From: Actinomycetota bacterium
Lineage (GTDB): Bacteria; Actinomycetota; Acidimicrobiia; Acidimicrobiales; Ilumatobacteraceae
DNA: 64,000 nucleotides
Assembly: GCA_005790505.1 (NCBI GenBank)
Contig: SXUP01000017.1
Location: forward strand, 1 to 64,000
Direction: 5' to 3'
Both the position numbers and the translations under genes were made by a program. Positions 27,441 to 35,816 of this stretch are shown one piece after another (the stretch's first letter is position 1; every line of letters starts with the position of its first letter). The notes under the pieces are model-generated. The model saw only the letters and a list, made by a program, of their open reading frames with translations. It was not told the DNA's origin and did no database searches.

Positions 27441-28307
27441 CTATCGCACAAATCCCAGTACGAGGCGCTGTTTGCTCCGACGAATTTCACGTCCGCCCCC
27501 AATGTCGCAAGCCAAGCGCGCTCCATTGGCCACCAGCAGAATTCGTTCAATCGTGGCGTGATCTGGTGGATAAGGGTCACTGAGCCAAGCACGCAAGGCG
27601 CGTCTAGCGAGAGCCAATGGTGCGCTGGTGAGCGCCACGGCATCAGTCGGGTCAAGCGCTCCAGCAAGGATTTCAAGCAATTCATTGTCGTCGCGCATGA
27701 TATTGGCGGCTCGTGTGAGGATGGGTACGAGATCGCGCTGAGACATGTCATTCATGATTGGTAATAGGTTGTGGCGAATATTGTTGCGAAGAAAACTTGG
27801 ATCATCGTTGGTGTAGTCGTGCACAACAGAAATCTCAAGGGCGGTGCAAAGTGCGTGAGTATCGGCGCGGCGCAGTTGTAGAAGCGGACGAGAAACACTT
27901 GGTGCCATGGCTGACAGCCCCTGCGTTGCCGCCCCCCTCATCAGATTAATAAGTATCGTTTCGGCCTGATCATCAGCAGTGTGTCCAGTCATGACATCCA
28001 AAGGCAGTGCGCCATATCGGGCTGACCGAGCACGGGCTTCGAGATTGGCGCCATGTCCGACGCTTACCCGTTGTACTACGAGTTCGATGTCAAGTCGTTT
28101 GGCAAGCGGGGCAATAAGTTGCACATCGTCATCAGAGTCATGTCGCAACGAATGATTTATATGGTGGGCTGTGACGCATAAGCCGTGCTTGACTGCAAGA
28201 ACCATCAGCGCCATAGAGTCTGCACCACCCGATACAGCGCATGAAACAGGCGTTCCGGGGGGTGGAAAAATACAGCGCGGTAGAAGTTCAGTGATGAGAT
28301 CAGACAT
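27441..28307 (-). CDS. tilS: tRNA(Ile)-lysidine synthase TilS
   Basis: 288 residues from the ATG at 28307 (a GTG precedes it directly). The PP-loop SGGADSMAL near residue 26 and the GHTADDQAETILINLMRGA motif are diagnostic. TilS converts the wobble cytidine of tRNA-Ile(CAU) to lysidine so that it reads AUA. It is short, lacking the C-terminal extra domain of the E. coli enzyme, as is usual in actinobacteria. The hpt and ftsH genes that often follow tilS are not present downstream here. Confidence 0.93.
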   Translation of the reverse strand: MSDLITELLPRCIFPPPGTPVSCAVSGGADSMALMVLAVKHGLCVTAHHINHSLRHDSDDDVQLIAPLAKRLDIELVVQRVSVGHGANLEARARSARYGALPLDVMTGHTADDQAETILINLMRGAATQGLSAMAPSVSRPLLQLRRADTHALCTALEISVVHDYTNDDPSFLRNNIRHNLLPIMNDMSQRDLVPILTRAANIMRDDNELLEILAGALDPTDAVALTSAPLALARRALRAWLSDPYPPDHATIERILLVANGARLACDIGGGREIRRSKQRLVLGFVR

Positions 28308-28333
28308 CACGTGCCATCACTTGTGGGAAAATA

Positions 28334-28480
28334 TTACTGTTGTTTACGCTGACGACGATTTGGATAGCGAGTCGCAGTTACTTTGATGAGGTAACCAGCG
28401 ACGGTAAGCAGGATGGCTCCGAATCCACCCAACAAAAGGAGTGCTCCAAGCCACCAATGCCAAACTTGTGCCGAGAACAT
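28334..28480 (-). CDS. 48-residue single-pass membrane protein
   Basis: A small frame: ATG at 28480, TAA at 28334. The protein begins MFSAQVWHWWLGALLLLGG, has one hydrophobic helix (about residues 9-32) and ends in a basic tail rich in Arg, Lys and Gln (RYPNRRQRKQQ). The start has both a GAGG site and a TACGAT hexamer 7 bases upstream. The Trp-rich N-terminus and basic tail predict an inside-facing C-terminus. Function unknown; placed between tilS (26 bases) and a MarR regulator. Confidence 0.7.
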   Translation of the reverse strand: MFSAQVWHWWLGALLLLGGFGAILLTVAGYLIKVTATRYPNRRQRKQQ

Positions 28481-28487
28481 GTCCTCT

Positions 28488-28493
28488 ATCGTA
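28488..28493 (-). promoter_or_regulatory. Predicted -10 element (TACGAT)
   Basis: TACGAT ends 7 bases before the ATG of the 48-residue protein. Confidence 0.45.
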
Positions 28494-28541
28494 GCGAGCC
28501 AACATCCTGAGACACCGATTTTGCGACCATCACCGCAGGGT

Positions 28542-29063
28542 TTACGCGGGCGGTTTGTGTGACTCGCCCAATTCGGCGTCCGTGTTGTTTAAGGCAATAA
28601 CAAATCGTTCAAATAAGTCAGCAACCTGGGGGCGCTCGTCAGCACTGTATTCGGCAAGAATGTGCGACAAGACCTGCAAGCGGCGAGAGGCAATAGCGGC
28701 ATGCTGATCTCTGCCGATTTGCGTGGCGCGAACTTTGACCACTCGTCCATCCCCATCATGGACGACTCTCTCGGCCAATCCACCTGGGATAAGTCGCTGG
28801 ATTGCCCTCGTGGCAGTGCTTGGATCGATGTGCAGTGCCAGTGCAAGATCACACATGCGCCATTCATCCTGTTGTACCAACAAATCAAGAGTGTCGACTT
28901 GACCAGGTTCAAGCGCATCAGACCCGTTCCCAAATACTCGATCTCGGATAGAACTGACTGCTGCCCCACGTCGAATGTCTCTCCACGCCGTGCCAATGCG
29001 AATGGCGAGTTCGAGCTCTTTTTTAGATGTGAGATCGATCGGTGAATTTTTTATTTTGAACAC
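28542..29063 (-). CDS. MarR family transcriptional regulator
   Basis: 173 residues from the GTG at 29063. Winged helix: PGQVDTLDLLVQQDEWRMCDLALALHIDPSTATRAIQRLIPGGLAERVVHDGDGRVVKVRATQIGRDQ, the usual MarR order. An open frame extends 111 bases further upstream but would run through the divergent gene, and the GTG is placed exactly 6 bases after TACCCT, so the leaderless start is preferred. It likely controls the divergent alpha/beta hydrolase, with which it shares the promoter core. Ligand unknown. Confidence 0.84.
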   Translation of the reverse strand: MFKIKNSPIDLTSKKELELAIRIGTAWRDIRRGAAVSSIRDRVFGNGSDALEPGQVDTLDLLVQQDEWRMCDLALALHIDPSTATRAIQRLIPGGLAERVVHDGDGRVVKVRATQIGRDQHAAIASRRLQVLSHILAEYSADERPQVADLFERFVIALNNTDAELGESHKPPA

Positions 29064-29068
29064 ATGGC

Positions 29069-29075
29069 TAGGGTA
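29069..29075. promoter_or_regulatory. Symmetric shared -10 (TAGGGTA) for two divergent genes
   Basis: The seven bases TAGGGTA read TAGGGT on the plus strand and TACCCT on the minus strand, both TANNNT. Downstream of each hexamer a GTG start lies at 7 bases (plus, 29082) or 6 bases (minus, 29063). One DNA element would thus drive both genes as leaderless mRNAs, and RNA polymerase could fire only one way at a time. Confidence 0.55.
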
Positions 29076-29081
29076 TCTAAC

Positions 29082-29774
29082 GTGAGTGATGAAAGCCACA
29101 AAATAAGTACTCCGTTGGAGGCACTTGGCGTTATAGCCAGCCAGTATGTGATGTTGACTCCGACATTGAGACATGTCGAGATGTACACGATGAAGGGTTT
29201 ATTGACAGCACTCTGGCACGAGCCAGAAACTGACCTTTGTTCGGTCGGGGTCGTGGCCTGTGGTGGGGCTATGGGTGGACTGCTTGGACCAGGCGAGGGT
29301 CTGTATCACGAACTTGGACAAGTTTTGTCAGAGCAAGGGGTGCCAACCTTGCGAGTGAGTTACCGAAGACCCAATGACATGGATGCGTGTTGCGTGGATG
29401 TTGCCGCAGCAGTTCAGCTATTGGCTGGTAGTGGCGTCGAGAGGGTGGTCATTATGGGGCATAGTTTTGGTGGAGCAGTTGCCGTGCGGGTAGCGGTTGC
29501 ACTGCCCGAGATGGTGGCAGGAGTAGTAACATTTTCCACACAATCGGCTGGGTGCGAGATTGCTGGCGGACTTAATGGGCGACCTCTTTTGTTGTTCCAT
29601 GGTGACAAAGACGAAATTTTGCCAGTAGAGGCAAGCGAAGTGGTCAAAGCGATTGCTGGGCACGGAGATTTGCATGTCATGAGTGGAGATGGACACCTTT
29701 TGGGCAGAAGCCATCAGACAATGTTGGATCTCTTGGTTCCGTGGCTACGCCACGTTTTTGGCCTGCATACTTAA
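29082..29774 (+). CDS. Alpha/beta hydrolase
   Basis: 230 residues from the GTG at 29082, preferred over an ATG at 29064 because of promoter spacing. The nucleophile elbow is GHSFGGAVAVRVA (Ser about 124), the acid is in HGDKDEILPVEA and the His in GDGHLLG, so the triad is complete. A CGGAMGGLLGPGEG segment takes the place of the oxyanion loop. Dienelactone-hydrolase/esterase-like; soluble; substrate unknown. Divergent from a MarR regulator that probably controls it. Confidence 0.83.
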   Translation: MSDESHKISTPLEALGVIASQYVMLTPTLRHVEMYTMKGLLTALWHEPETDLCSVGVVACGGAMGGLLGPGEGLYHELGQVLSEQGVPTLRVSYRRPNDMDACCVDVAAAVQLLAGSGVERVVIMGHSFGGAVAVRVAVALPEMVAGVVTFSTQSAGCEIAGGLNGRPLLLFHGDKDEILPVEASEVVKAIAGHGDLHVMSGDGHLLGRSHQTMLDLLVPWLRHVFGLHT

Positions 29775-29840
29775 TTTTTTTTGATCTTGACAGAGATGAT
29801 AATGTTCGCAGTTGAAAGTCACTTCGGCAAAGGGGGAAAC

Positions 29841-31430
29841 ATGGGAACGCGCAGATTGTCAAAGGTCGTAACCACAGTTGGAGTGCTGGCACTTATTTTT
29901 GCCTCTTGTGGTGGAAGTTCATCATCGTCCTCAGACTCAGGTGCTTCAAAAGTCACCAGTGCCTCGGGAGACACAAATCCAGTTGATGATGTTGCAGACA
30001 ATGATCTGAACGGAACAATGACTGTGGCGCTTGATGCGGAACCAGGAAGTCTCGATCCGGCGGGTGACTCATTGAGTTTGGCAAACGGCTCGGTTTACGA
30101 CGGAATATTTGAAACTCTCATGCAAGGTGATTACGTTAAGGCCCCGACTCCTTGGTTAGCCAAGACAGTCACCGAGTCGGCAGACCGCTTGTATTGGACG
30201 CTTGTATTGCAAGAAGGGGTTGTATTTCATGATGGCACACCGTTTGATGCGGCAGCTGTAAAATTCAATCTTGAGCGTCAGCGTGTCTCGCCCTACAACG
30301 GATCTGGTCTAACAAATATCACCGCTGTTGACATCGTTGACCCGATGTCAGTCAAAATTACATTGGCAGTTGCATGGACTGCATTTCCAAACGTGCTGAC
30401 CGGCATCAATGGTGTAATGGTGTCGCCTGCATCTGCTGCAGATCCTGAAAAAGTAAAACGAAATCCAGTTGGAACTGGTCCATATAAATTTGTTGAATGG
30501 ATTCCAAGTGACCGCATCTCGCTTGCTCGCAATGATGCGTACTGGGGTGAAAACAAGGCGCAACTTGCCACGCTTACATACAAATTTATAACCGACGAAA
30601 CCGCCCGACTGACCGCCCTTATTGCTGGTGATCTCGATGCGATGACGACAATTGTAGACGCGAGCGTCCAAGAGGCGGACTCCAAGGGTTTCCAGACGAG
30701 TGTTCCACCAGTAAGTGGATATGGATTAATCCATCTGAATAATAAAAAGCCAGGACTTGATGATGATCGTGTCCGACGTGCCCTTGAAATGAGTATTGAC
30801 CGCGAGGCACTCGCAGATGCTTTTGACTATTTCGGATATGACACCGAATCGGGTACACCGATTTCAATGACATCGCGTTGGTATTCGGCTCCTGCAACTC
30901 CCAATAAATTTGATCCCGAGGGTGCGAAGGCTTTGCTTGCGGACTATGGAAAGCCCGTGAAGTTCACGATTGAATTGTTGCAGGGTTCACAGTCGACAGT
31001 TGATGCCTTGGCGGCAATTGTTGAATACTGGAAACAGGTCGGCATTGAAGCGAAAGTCAAAATGGTTCCCGATCTCGCAACATACGTGGTCAGTGTGATT
31101 ACAGGAGCATACGAAGCTGTGGCGTGGTTGGCGGGCGAAGGAAGTGATCCCGACGGGAGTTTGTTTGCCATACTGCACACAGGTGGGCCAAGTAACTACT
31201 CGCTCTATTCCAATCCAGAGATGGATGCTGCCCTTGACGAGGGCCGAAGCGCTCCAGACGAGGCAACTCGCATGGCAGCATATGCAAAAGCACAAGACTT
31301 GTTCCGTTCACAAGTACCGTTCCTTGTGTTGACGCACGGTCAGATGCGAATCTTGGCAACGAAAAATGTGACTGGGCTTACTCAGGCCGCGTTCTTTCCG
31401 TCGCGTACTGCTGGCATCAAAGCCAAGTAA
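29841..31430 (+). CDS. ABC transporter substrate-binding lipoprotein, family 5
   Basis: 529 residues from the ATG at 29841, which has AAAGGGGG 4 bases upstream. Lipoprotein signal peptide ending in FASC (Cys about 22), a Ser-rich linker, then an SBP_bac_5 domain (LDPAGDSLSLANGSVYDGIFETL, GVVFHDGTPFDAAAVKFNLER, VGTGPYKFVEW, DDDRVRRALEMSIDREAL). Captures a peptide, opine, nickel complex or other small solute outside the membrane. First gene of a four-gene transport-sulfatase operon. Confidence 0.92.
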   Translation: MGTRRLSKVVTTVGVLALIFASCGGSSSSSSDSGASKVTSASGDTNPVDDVADNDLNGTMTVALDAEPGSLDPAGDSLSLANGSVYDGIFETLMQGDYVKAPTPWLAKTVTESADRLYWTLVLQEGVVFHDGTPFDAAAVKFNLERQRVSPYNGSGLTNITAVDIVDPMSVKITLAVAWTAFPNVLTGINGVMVSPASAADPEKVKRNPVGTGPYKFVEWIPSDRISLARNDAYWGENKAQLATLTYKFITDETARLTALIAGDLDAMTTIVDASVQEADSKGFQTSVPPVSGYGLIHLNNKKPGLDDDRVRRALEMSIDREALADAFDYFGYDTESGTPISMTSRWYSAPATPNKFDPEGAKALLADYGKPVKFTIELLQGSQSTVDALAAIVEYWKQVGIEAKVKMVPDLATYVVSVITGAYEAVAWLAGEGSDPDGSLFAILHTGGPSNYSLYSNPEMDAALDEGRSAPDEATRMAAYAKAQDLFRSQVPFLVLTHGQMRILATKNVTGLTQAAFFPSRTAGIKAK

Positions 31431-31462
31431 ATCGCACGCTCCTGATTCAGGGATTTCTGTAG

Positions 31463-32422
31463 ATGCGAGGATTGGGGCAGAGACTCTTACAGATGCTGAG
31501 TGTGCTTTTGCTCGTTGCGGCTGGCACGTTCTTTTTACTCGATCTGATGCCCGGAAATCCGGCTATTGCAATTTTGGGCACAAGTGCCACTGCAGAGGGC
31601 ATTGCCAAAGTTGAAGCCGAACTAGGTCTGGATAAGCCTAGTGTTGAGCGGTTTTGGACATGGGGAACAAACGCGATTCGCGGAGATCTAGGTGTTTCAT
31701 ATCGAGATGGCGAGAACGTGGCAAGCGCAATTCGACAGCGCTTTCCCACCTCATTTGAAATTTTAATTCTCACGCAACTGCTAGCGCTCAGTATTGCTGT
31801 TCCGACGGCACTGTATGCCGCATCAAAACCCGGAAAGCGGCGAGATCGGTTATTGACGACGACCTCATTTGGACTAATTGCTATTCCGCAATTTGTGATG
31901 GCCCTGACATTACTGATCATCTTCGCCAAACAATTGCAGTGGTTTCCAGCTGCTGATTTTGTGCCTTTAGAAGAAGGGATAATTCGTAACTTACGTTCTC
32001 TCGTGTTGCCGGTTTTATCCTTGGGTCTTCCCTTGAGCGGAATTTATTTTCAGGTATTGCGCAATGACCTTATAGTAACGATGACCTCCGACCACATCAT
32101 GCGAACACGAGCGAGTGGCTTTAGTGAGCGAGTTGTTTTACTTAAATATGCGCTTCGTTCTTCGTCGCTGACTCTGTTGGCGGTAGTCGGGTTGAACACT
32201 GCTGGACTACTTGGAGGTGTTTTAATTATCGAGCAGATTTACTCGCTTCCTGGATTAGGCCGCTTTTTGTTTGACGCAGCAACACGCCGTGACATCGTCA
32301 AAGTGGAGGGCGCGGTTTTAGTGATTGCCGTCACTTATGTAGCCGTCAATTTGATAGTTGACATTTTGCTTCGTGTTTTTGATCCCCGTGTGCGAGCAGC
32401 AAGCTTGGGAACTTCTCGATGA
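31463..32422 (+). CDS. ABC transporter permease, DppB type
   Basis: 319 residues, six membrane helices. The DppB/OppB N-terminus (LLLVAAGTFFLLDLMPGNPA), the EAA loop (RTRASGFSERVVLLKYALRSS) and the VEQIYSLPGLGR-like IEQIYSLPGLGRFLFDA motif are present. Pairs with the permease half of the next gene. Its stop overlaps that gene's ATG (ATGA at 32419-32422). Confidence 0.92.
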   Translation: MRGLGQRLLQMLSVLLLVAAGTFFLLDLMPGNPAIAILGTSATAEGIAKVEAELGLDKPSVERFWTWGTNAIRGDLGVSYRDGENVASAIRQRFPTSFEILILTQLLALSIAVPTALYAASKPGKRRDRLLTTTSFGLIAIPQFVMALTLLIIFAKQLQWFPAADFVPLEEGIIRNLRSLVLPVLSLGLPLSGIYFQVLRNDLIVTMTSDHIMRTRASGFSERVVLLKYALRSSSLTLLAVVGLNTAGLLGGVLIIEQIYSLPGLGRFLFDAATRRDIVKVEGAVLVIAVTYVAVNLIVDILLRVFDPRVRAASLGTSR

Positions 32423-34284
32423 AATCGCTACGCAGTTTCAAACAACGATGGGGGATGCTCGGACTCTTTGCAATTGCGTGGCTGGTTATTCTTGGAGTCT
32501 GCGCCCTATTCGGAAATCTGTTCACGGAAAATCTTGACCAGGACCTAAAAAATCGATTGCAGGCGCCGTCATTTTCACATCCATTCGGAACAAACAATCT
32601 CGGTGTAGACATGCTTGGTCTGTCAATAAAAGGTGCTCGAATCTCGGTGCTGGTTGGACTTGCAGCCACCGCAATCGGCTTTATCGGTGGAAGTCTTGTC
32701 GGACTGACTGCTGCTTACTGGCGCGGGCGGGTTGACCGAGTCATTTTGACCTTTCTTGATGCGTCCGCAGCATTTCCTTCCTTCGTGGCATCGATTTCAG
32801 TCGTATTGTTTTTTGGCAAGAGTGTTCGAAACGTCATTTTAGTCATCGGTATTCTCACGATTCCGGTGATTGCTCGCATTGTGCGCGCTGCGTCATTGCC
32901 CCTTGTTGAACGTGATTTCGTGTTGGCTGCACGGATGCAGGGCTCAAAACATCTTCAAATTATCCTGCGTGAACTTGTTCCCAACGTCATTCGTCCTCTG
33001 CTGGGTTTTGCAATGATCACGGTCGGCATCACAATCTCGGTAGAAGGTGGATTATCTTTTATCGGCGCCGGTGTGCCCGACAATATTGTGACTTGGGGCC
33101 AATTGATTGCGAGCGGTCGGGCGACTGTTCAGGATTCACCCCATCTTGTACTGATTCCATCATCATTAATTTTCGGGACAATTTTGGTGCTCAACACGCT
33201 TTCCTCCAAGTGGCAACGCGGTCGACCGTTTCCGATTGTCAAAGAGCCTGCAATTGAATCAGTTATCTCTGAAAGCACCACAGGAATAGGACCCGCCATC
33301 ATGTCGTCTGATGCGATATTGACGATTGAGAACCTCCACACTTATTTTTCGACACCGTTCGGTTCGTTACGCGCAGTAGATGGGGTTTCACTGCAATTGA
33401 GGCGCGGTCAAATGATCGCGTTGGTTGGTGAGAGTGGTTCAGGCAAAACGATGTTGGCGCGTAGCATTCTTGGTTTGATTCCGTCACCACCCCGTGTCGC
33501 GGGATTACCTGGTGCGGTGATTTTTAAAGGTCAAGACTTGCTTTCTATGAGCACAGATGATTTACGCAAAGTGCGTGGTCGTCAAATTGCGATGATTTTT
33601 CAAGATCCGATGACATCTCTGAACCCCGTCATGCGAGTTGGACGCCAGATTGCAGATACTGCCGTCTTGCACCTGGGTCTGAGTAAAAAAGAGGCAAAGA
33701 AGCGGGCACTTGAATTATTGATTGAAGTGGGAGTGCCTGACGCCCAAAGACGAATGCGTGCATGGCCACACGAACTAAGTGGTGGCTTGAGGCAGCGTAT
33801 CGGTATTGCTATTGCGCTTGCTGCTGAACCTGAGGTACTTATCGCAGACGAGCCAACTAGTGCACTTGATGTGACAATCCAGCAACAACTTCTCGACTTG
33901 CTTGACCGCCTACGCCATGTTCGCGGATTGTCGGTGCTGTTCATAACGCACGATATGGGTATTGTGGCGAGCCGCGCAGATGAAGTAGCGGTTATGTATT
34001 CGGGTCGAATAGTAGAACAAGGCACAACGCACGAGGTGTTCACGAATCCGCGCATGCCCTACACCAAGGCTTTGCTGGCGTCGATCCCCCGCATTGATCA
34101 AGTGTCTCATAAAAAACTCGCGGTAATCGGTGGCATTCCACCAATCGCAATTGGTCCACGAATTGGATGCGCATTTGCTCCACGTTGTCCTGATGTGGTC
34201 GACAGATGTCGAACCGAGATTCCTTTGCTTGTTGGAGACAAACACAAATCGGCCTGTTTGCTAAATGTCGTTGGCGTGGCATGA
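32419..34284 (+). CDS. Fused ABC permease (DppC type) and ATPase (DppD type)
   Basis: 621 residues in one frame. Residues 1-290 are a DppC-type permease (six helices; EAA loop AARMQGSKHLQIILRELVPN; GGLSFIGAGV). Residues 295-621 are a complete DppD-type ATPase: Walker A GESGSGKT, Q-loop MIFQDPMTSLNP, signature LSGGLRQR, Walker B VLIADEPTSALD and the oligopeptide-type C-terminal Cys motif RIGCAFAPRCPDVVDRC. An ATG with no ribosome site lies at the joint (33301), so separate re-initiation cannot be excluded. No DppF-type second ATPase is nearby; the ATPase may act as a homodimer. Confidence 0.9.
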   Translation: MKSLRSFKQRWGMLGLFAIAWLVILGVCALFGNLFTENLDQDLKNRLQAPSFSHPFGTNNLGVDMLGLSIKGARISVLVGLAATAIGFIGGSLVGLTAAYWRGRVDRVILTFLDASAAFPSFVASISVVLFFGKSVRNVILVIGILTIPVIARIVRAASLPLVERDFVLAARMQGSKHLQIILRELVPNVIRPLLGFAMITVGITISVEGGLSFIGAGVPDNIVTWGQLIASGRATVQDSPHLVLIPSSLIFGTILVLNTLSSKWQRGRPFPIVKEPAIESVISESTTGIGPAIMSSDAILTIENLHTYFSTPFGSLRAVDGVSLQLRRGQMIALVGESGSGKTMLARSILGLIPSPPRVAGLPGAVIFKGQDLLSMSTDDLRKVRGRQIAMIFQDPMTSLNPVMRVGRQIADTAVLHLGLSKKEAKKRALELLIEVGVPDAQRRMRAWPHELSGGLRQRIGIAIALAAEPEVLIADEPTSALDVTIQQQLLDLLDRLRHVRGLSVLFITHDMGIVASRADEVAVMYSGRIVEQGTTHEVFTNPRMPYTKALLASIPRIDQVSHKKLAVIGGIPPIAIGPRIGCAFAPRCPDVVDRCRTEIPLLVGDKHKSACLLNVVGVA

Positions 34285-35810
34285 AAAGTCCGCGCAATGT
34301 CGTGGTTCTGTTGCTGGATAGTCTTAATAAACACGAGATTGGGGCCTATGGTGCTCAACAATTCGATACACCTAATCTGAATCGACTTGCTGCTCGGTCA
34401 GTGAAATTCACCAATCACCACACAGGCTCTTTGCCATGTATCCCCGCACGTCACGATATTTTGGTGGGTTCTTGGGATTTTCTATGGAAACCATGGGGCT
34501 CAATTGAACTATGGGAAGAAGCAATCACGGCATCGCTTAGGCGCGCTGGAGTCGTGACCAATCTCATTACTGATCATCCACATCTATTTGAAGTTGGTGG
34601 AGAAAATTACCATTCTGATTTTACGGCGTGGTCATATGAGCGTGGTCATGAAAGTGATGCGTGGAAAACGCGACCCGATACGAGTTGGATTGGTGCGCCG
34701 TCATTTGGGCGTGGCAATACCCACTACGACTCATCTCGTGGCTGGTTTGACGGAGAACAAGATTTTCCCGGACCTCGAACGATGCGCGCGGCGGAACGTT
34801 GGCTCTTAGATGATGCACCCCACCATCGTGCCAACGATGAACGATTCATGTTGTTTGTCGATGAGTTTGATCCGCATGAGCCATTTGATACGCCCCCAGA
34901 GTGGGCGATGAGATATGACGACACATGGGAGGGACCACACTTAGTGTGGCCACCGTATGCCGTTGATGCTTTGGCAGATGGTGTCATAACAAAACGACAG
35001 GCACATCAAATACGGGCACAGTATGGGGCAAAGTTGTCGATGATTGATCATTGGTTGGGGAGAGTACTTGATGCACTTGACACAACAAATGGATGGGACG
35101 ATACGGCTGTCATCTTGTGTACCGATCATGGCCACTACTTGGGGGATCTTGACGTTCACAATCGCGATATCTGGGGAAAACCCGGTGTGCCTGTCTACAA
35201 GGCGCTCGGAGAAATTCCGATGTTGGTGTCATGGCCCGGGGTGGTGGCACAAACATGTGACGCACTGACGACTTCAACAGATATACATGCCACCATTGCT
35301 GACATTTTTGCAGTTGATGTATCGCACAAGTCGCACGGAACATCATTGATACCACTCATTGCTAAAAAAACTAATGCAGTGCGTGATTGGCTGCTCACTG
35401 GGGTTTGGGGACGCGAAGTACAACTTGTCACAAAGAACTGGCGCTATACCAGGGGACCAATTGGAGAAAATACACCACTGTCAATGTGGTCAAACAGATG
35501 GAGCACAATGCCTATCGGGGCGTTTCCTGATGTAAAGATGCCGATGCCAGACGAGCGAGCAGTGCTAGACAAAATGCCTGGCACGACTATCCCAGTTATT
35601 AGACAACCATTTCAGGCTGGCGATTTGTTGCCGTTTTGGGCTTACGCCAAACAATACGAGACGATTCTTTATGACCGCCATAATGACTGTCTCGAGACAA
35701 AAAATCTGGTGGGCGAAGATGTCGAAGCGGGCGCAATTGAACTACTGCGAGTGGCTCTTTTGGATGTGCAAGCCCCAAGCGAACATTTTGTTCGGCTTGG
35801 GCTGAACTGA
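34281..35810 (+). CDS. Cytoplasmic Cys-type sulfatase
   Basis: 509 residues from the ATG at 34281 (ATGA overlap with the transporter). The formylglycine site CIPAR (Cys53-Arg57) is intact, with the N-terminal metal Asp in VVVLLLDSLN and TDHGHYLGD later in the chain. There is no signal peptide, so it should act in the cytoplasm and needs a formylglycine-generating enzyme, which is not in this window. The operon position predicts that the imported solute is a sulfate ester, hydrolysed after uptake to an alcohol plus sulfate. Confidence 0.88.
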   Translation: MKSPRNVVVLLLDSLNKHEIGAYGAQQFDTPNLNRLAARSVKFTNHHTGSLPCIPARHDILVGSWDFLWKPWGSIELWEEAITASLRRAGVVTNLITDHPHLFEVGGENYHSDFTAWSYERGHESDAWKTRPDTSWIGAPSFGRGNTHYDSSRGWFDGEQDFPGPRTMRAAERWLLDDAPHHRANDERFMLFVDEFDPHEPFDTPPEWAMRYDDTWEGPHLVWPPYAVDALADGVITKRQAHQIRAQYGAKLSMIDHWLGRVLDALDTTNGWDDTAVILCTDHGHYLGDLDVHNRDIWGKPGVPVYKALGEIPMLVSWPGVVAQTCDALTTSTDIHATIADIFAVDVSHKSHGTSLIPLIAKKTNAVRDWLLTGVWGREVQLVTKNWRYTRGPIGENTPLSMWSNRWSTMPIGAFPDVKMPMPDERAVLDKMPGTTIPVIRQPFQAGDLLPFWAYAKQYETILYDRHNDCLETKNLVGEDVEAGAIELLRVALLDVQAPSEHFVRLGLN

Positions 35811-35816
35811 CGAGGT

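Noticed and set aside
29787-29792. TTGACA as a -35 for the transporter operon
   Set aside because: No TATAAT-like hexamer lies 16-18 bases downstream (the bases there are AGTTGA).
34206-34280. 25-codon N-terminal extension of the sulfatase
   Set aside because: It lies within the coding end of the transporter fusion; the ATGA-overlapping ATG at 34281 directly precedes the family start NVVVLLLDS.
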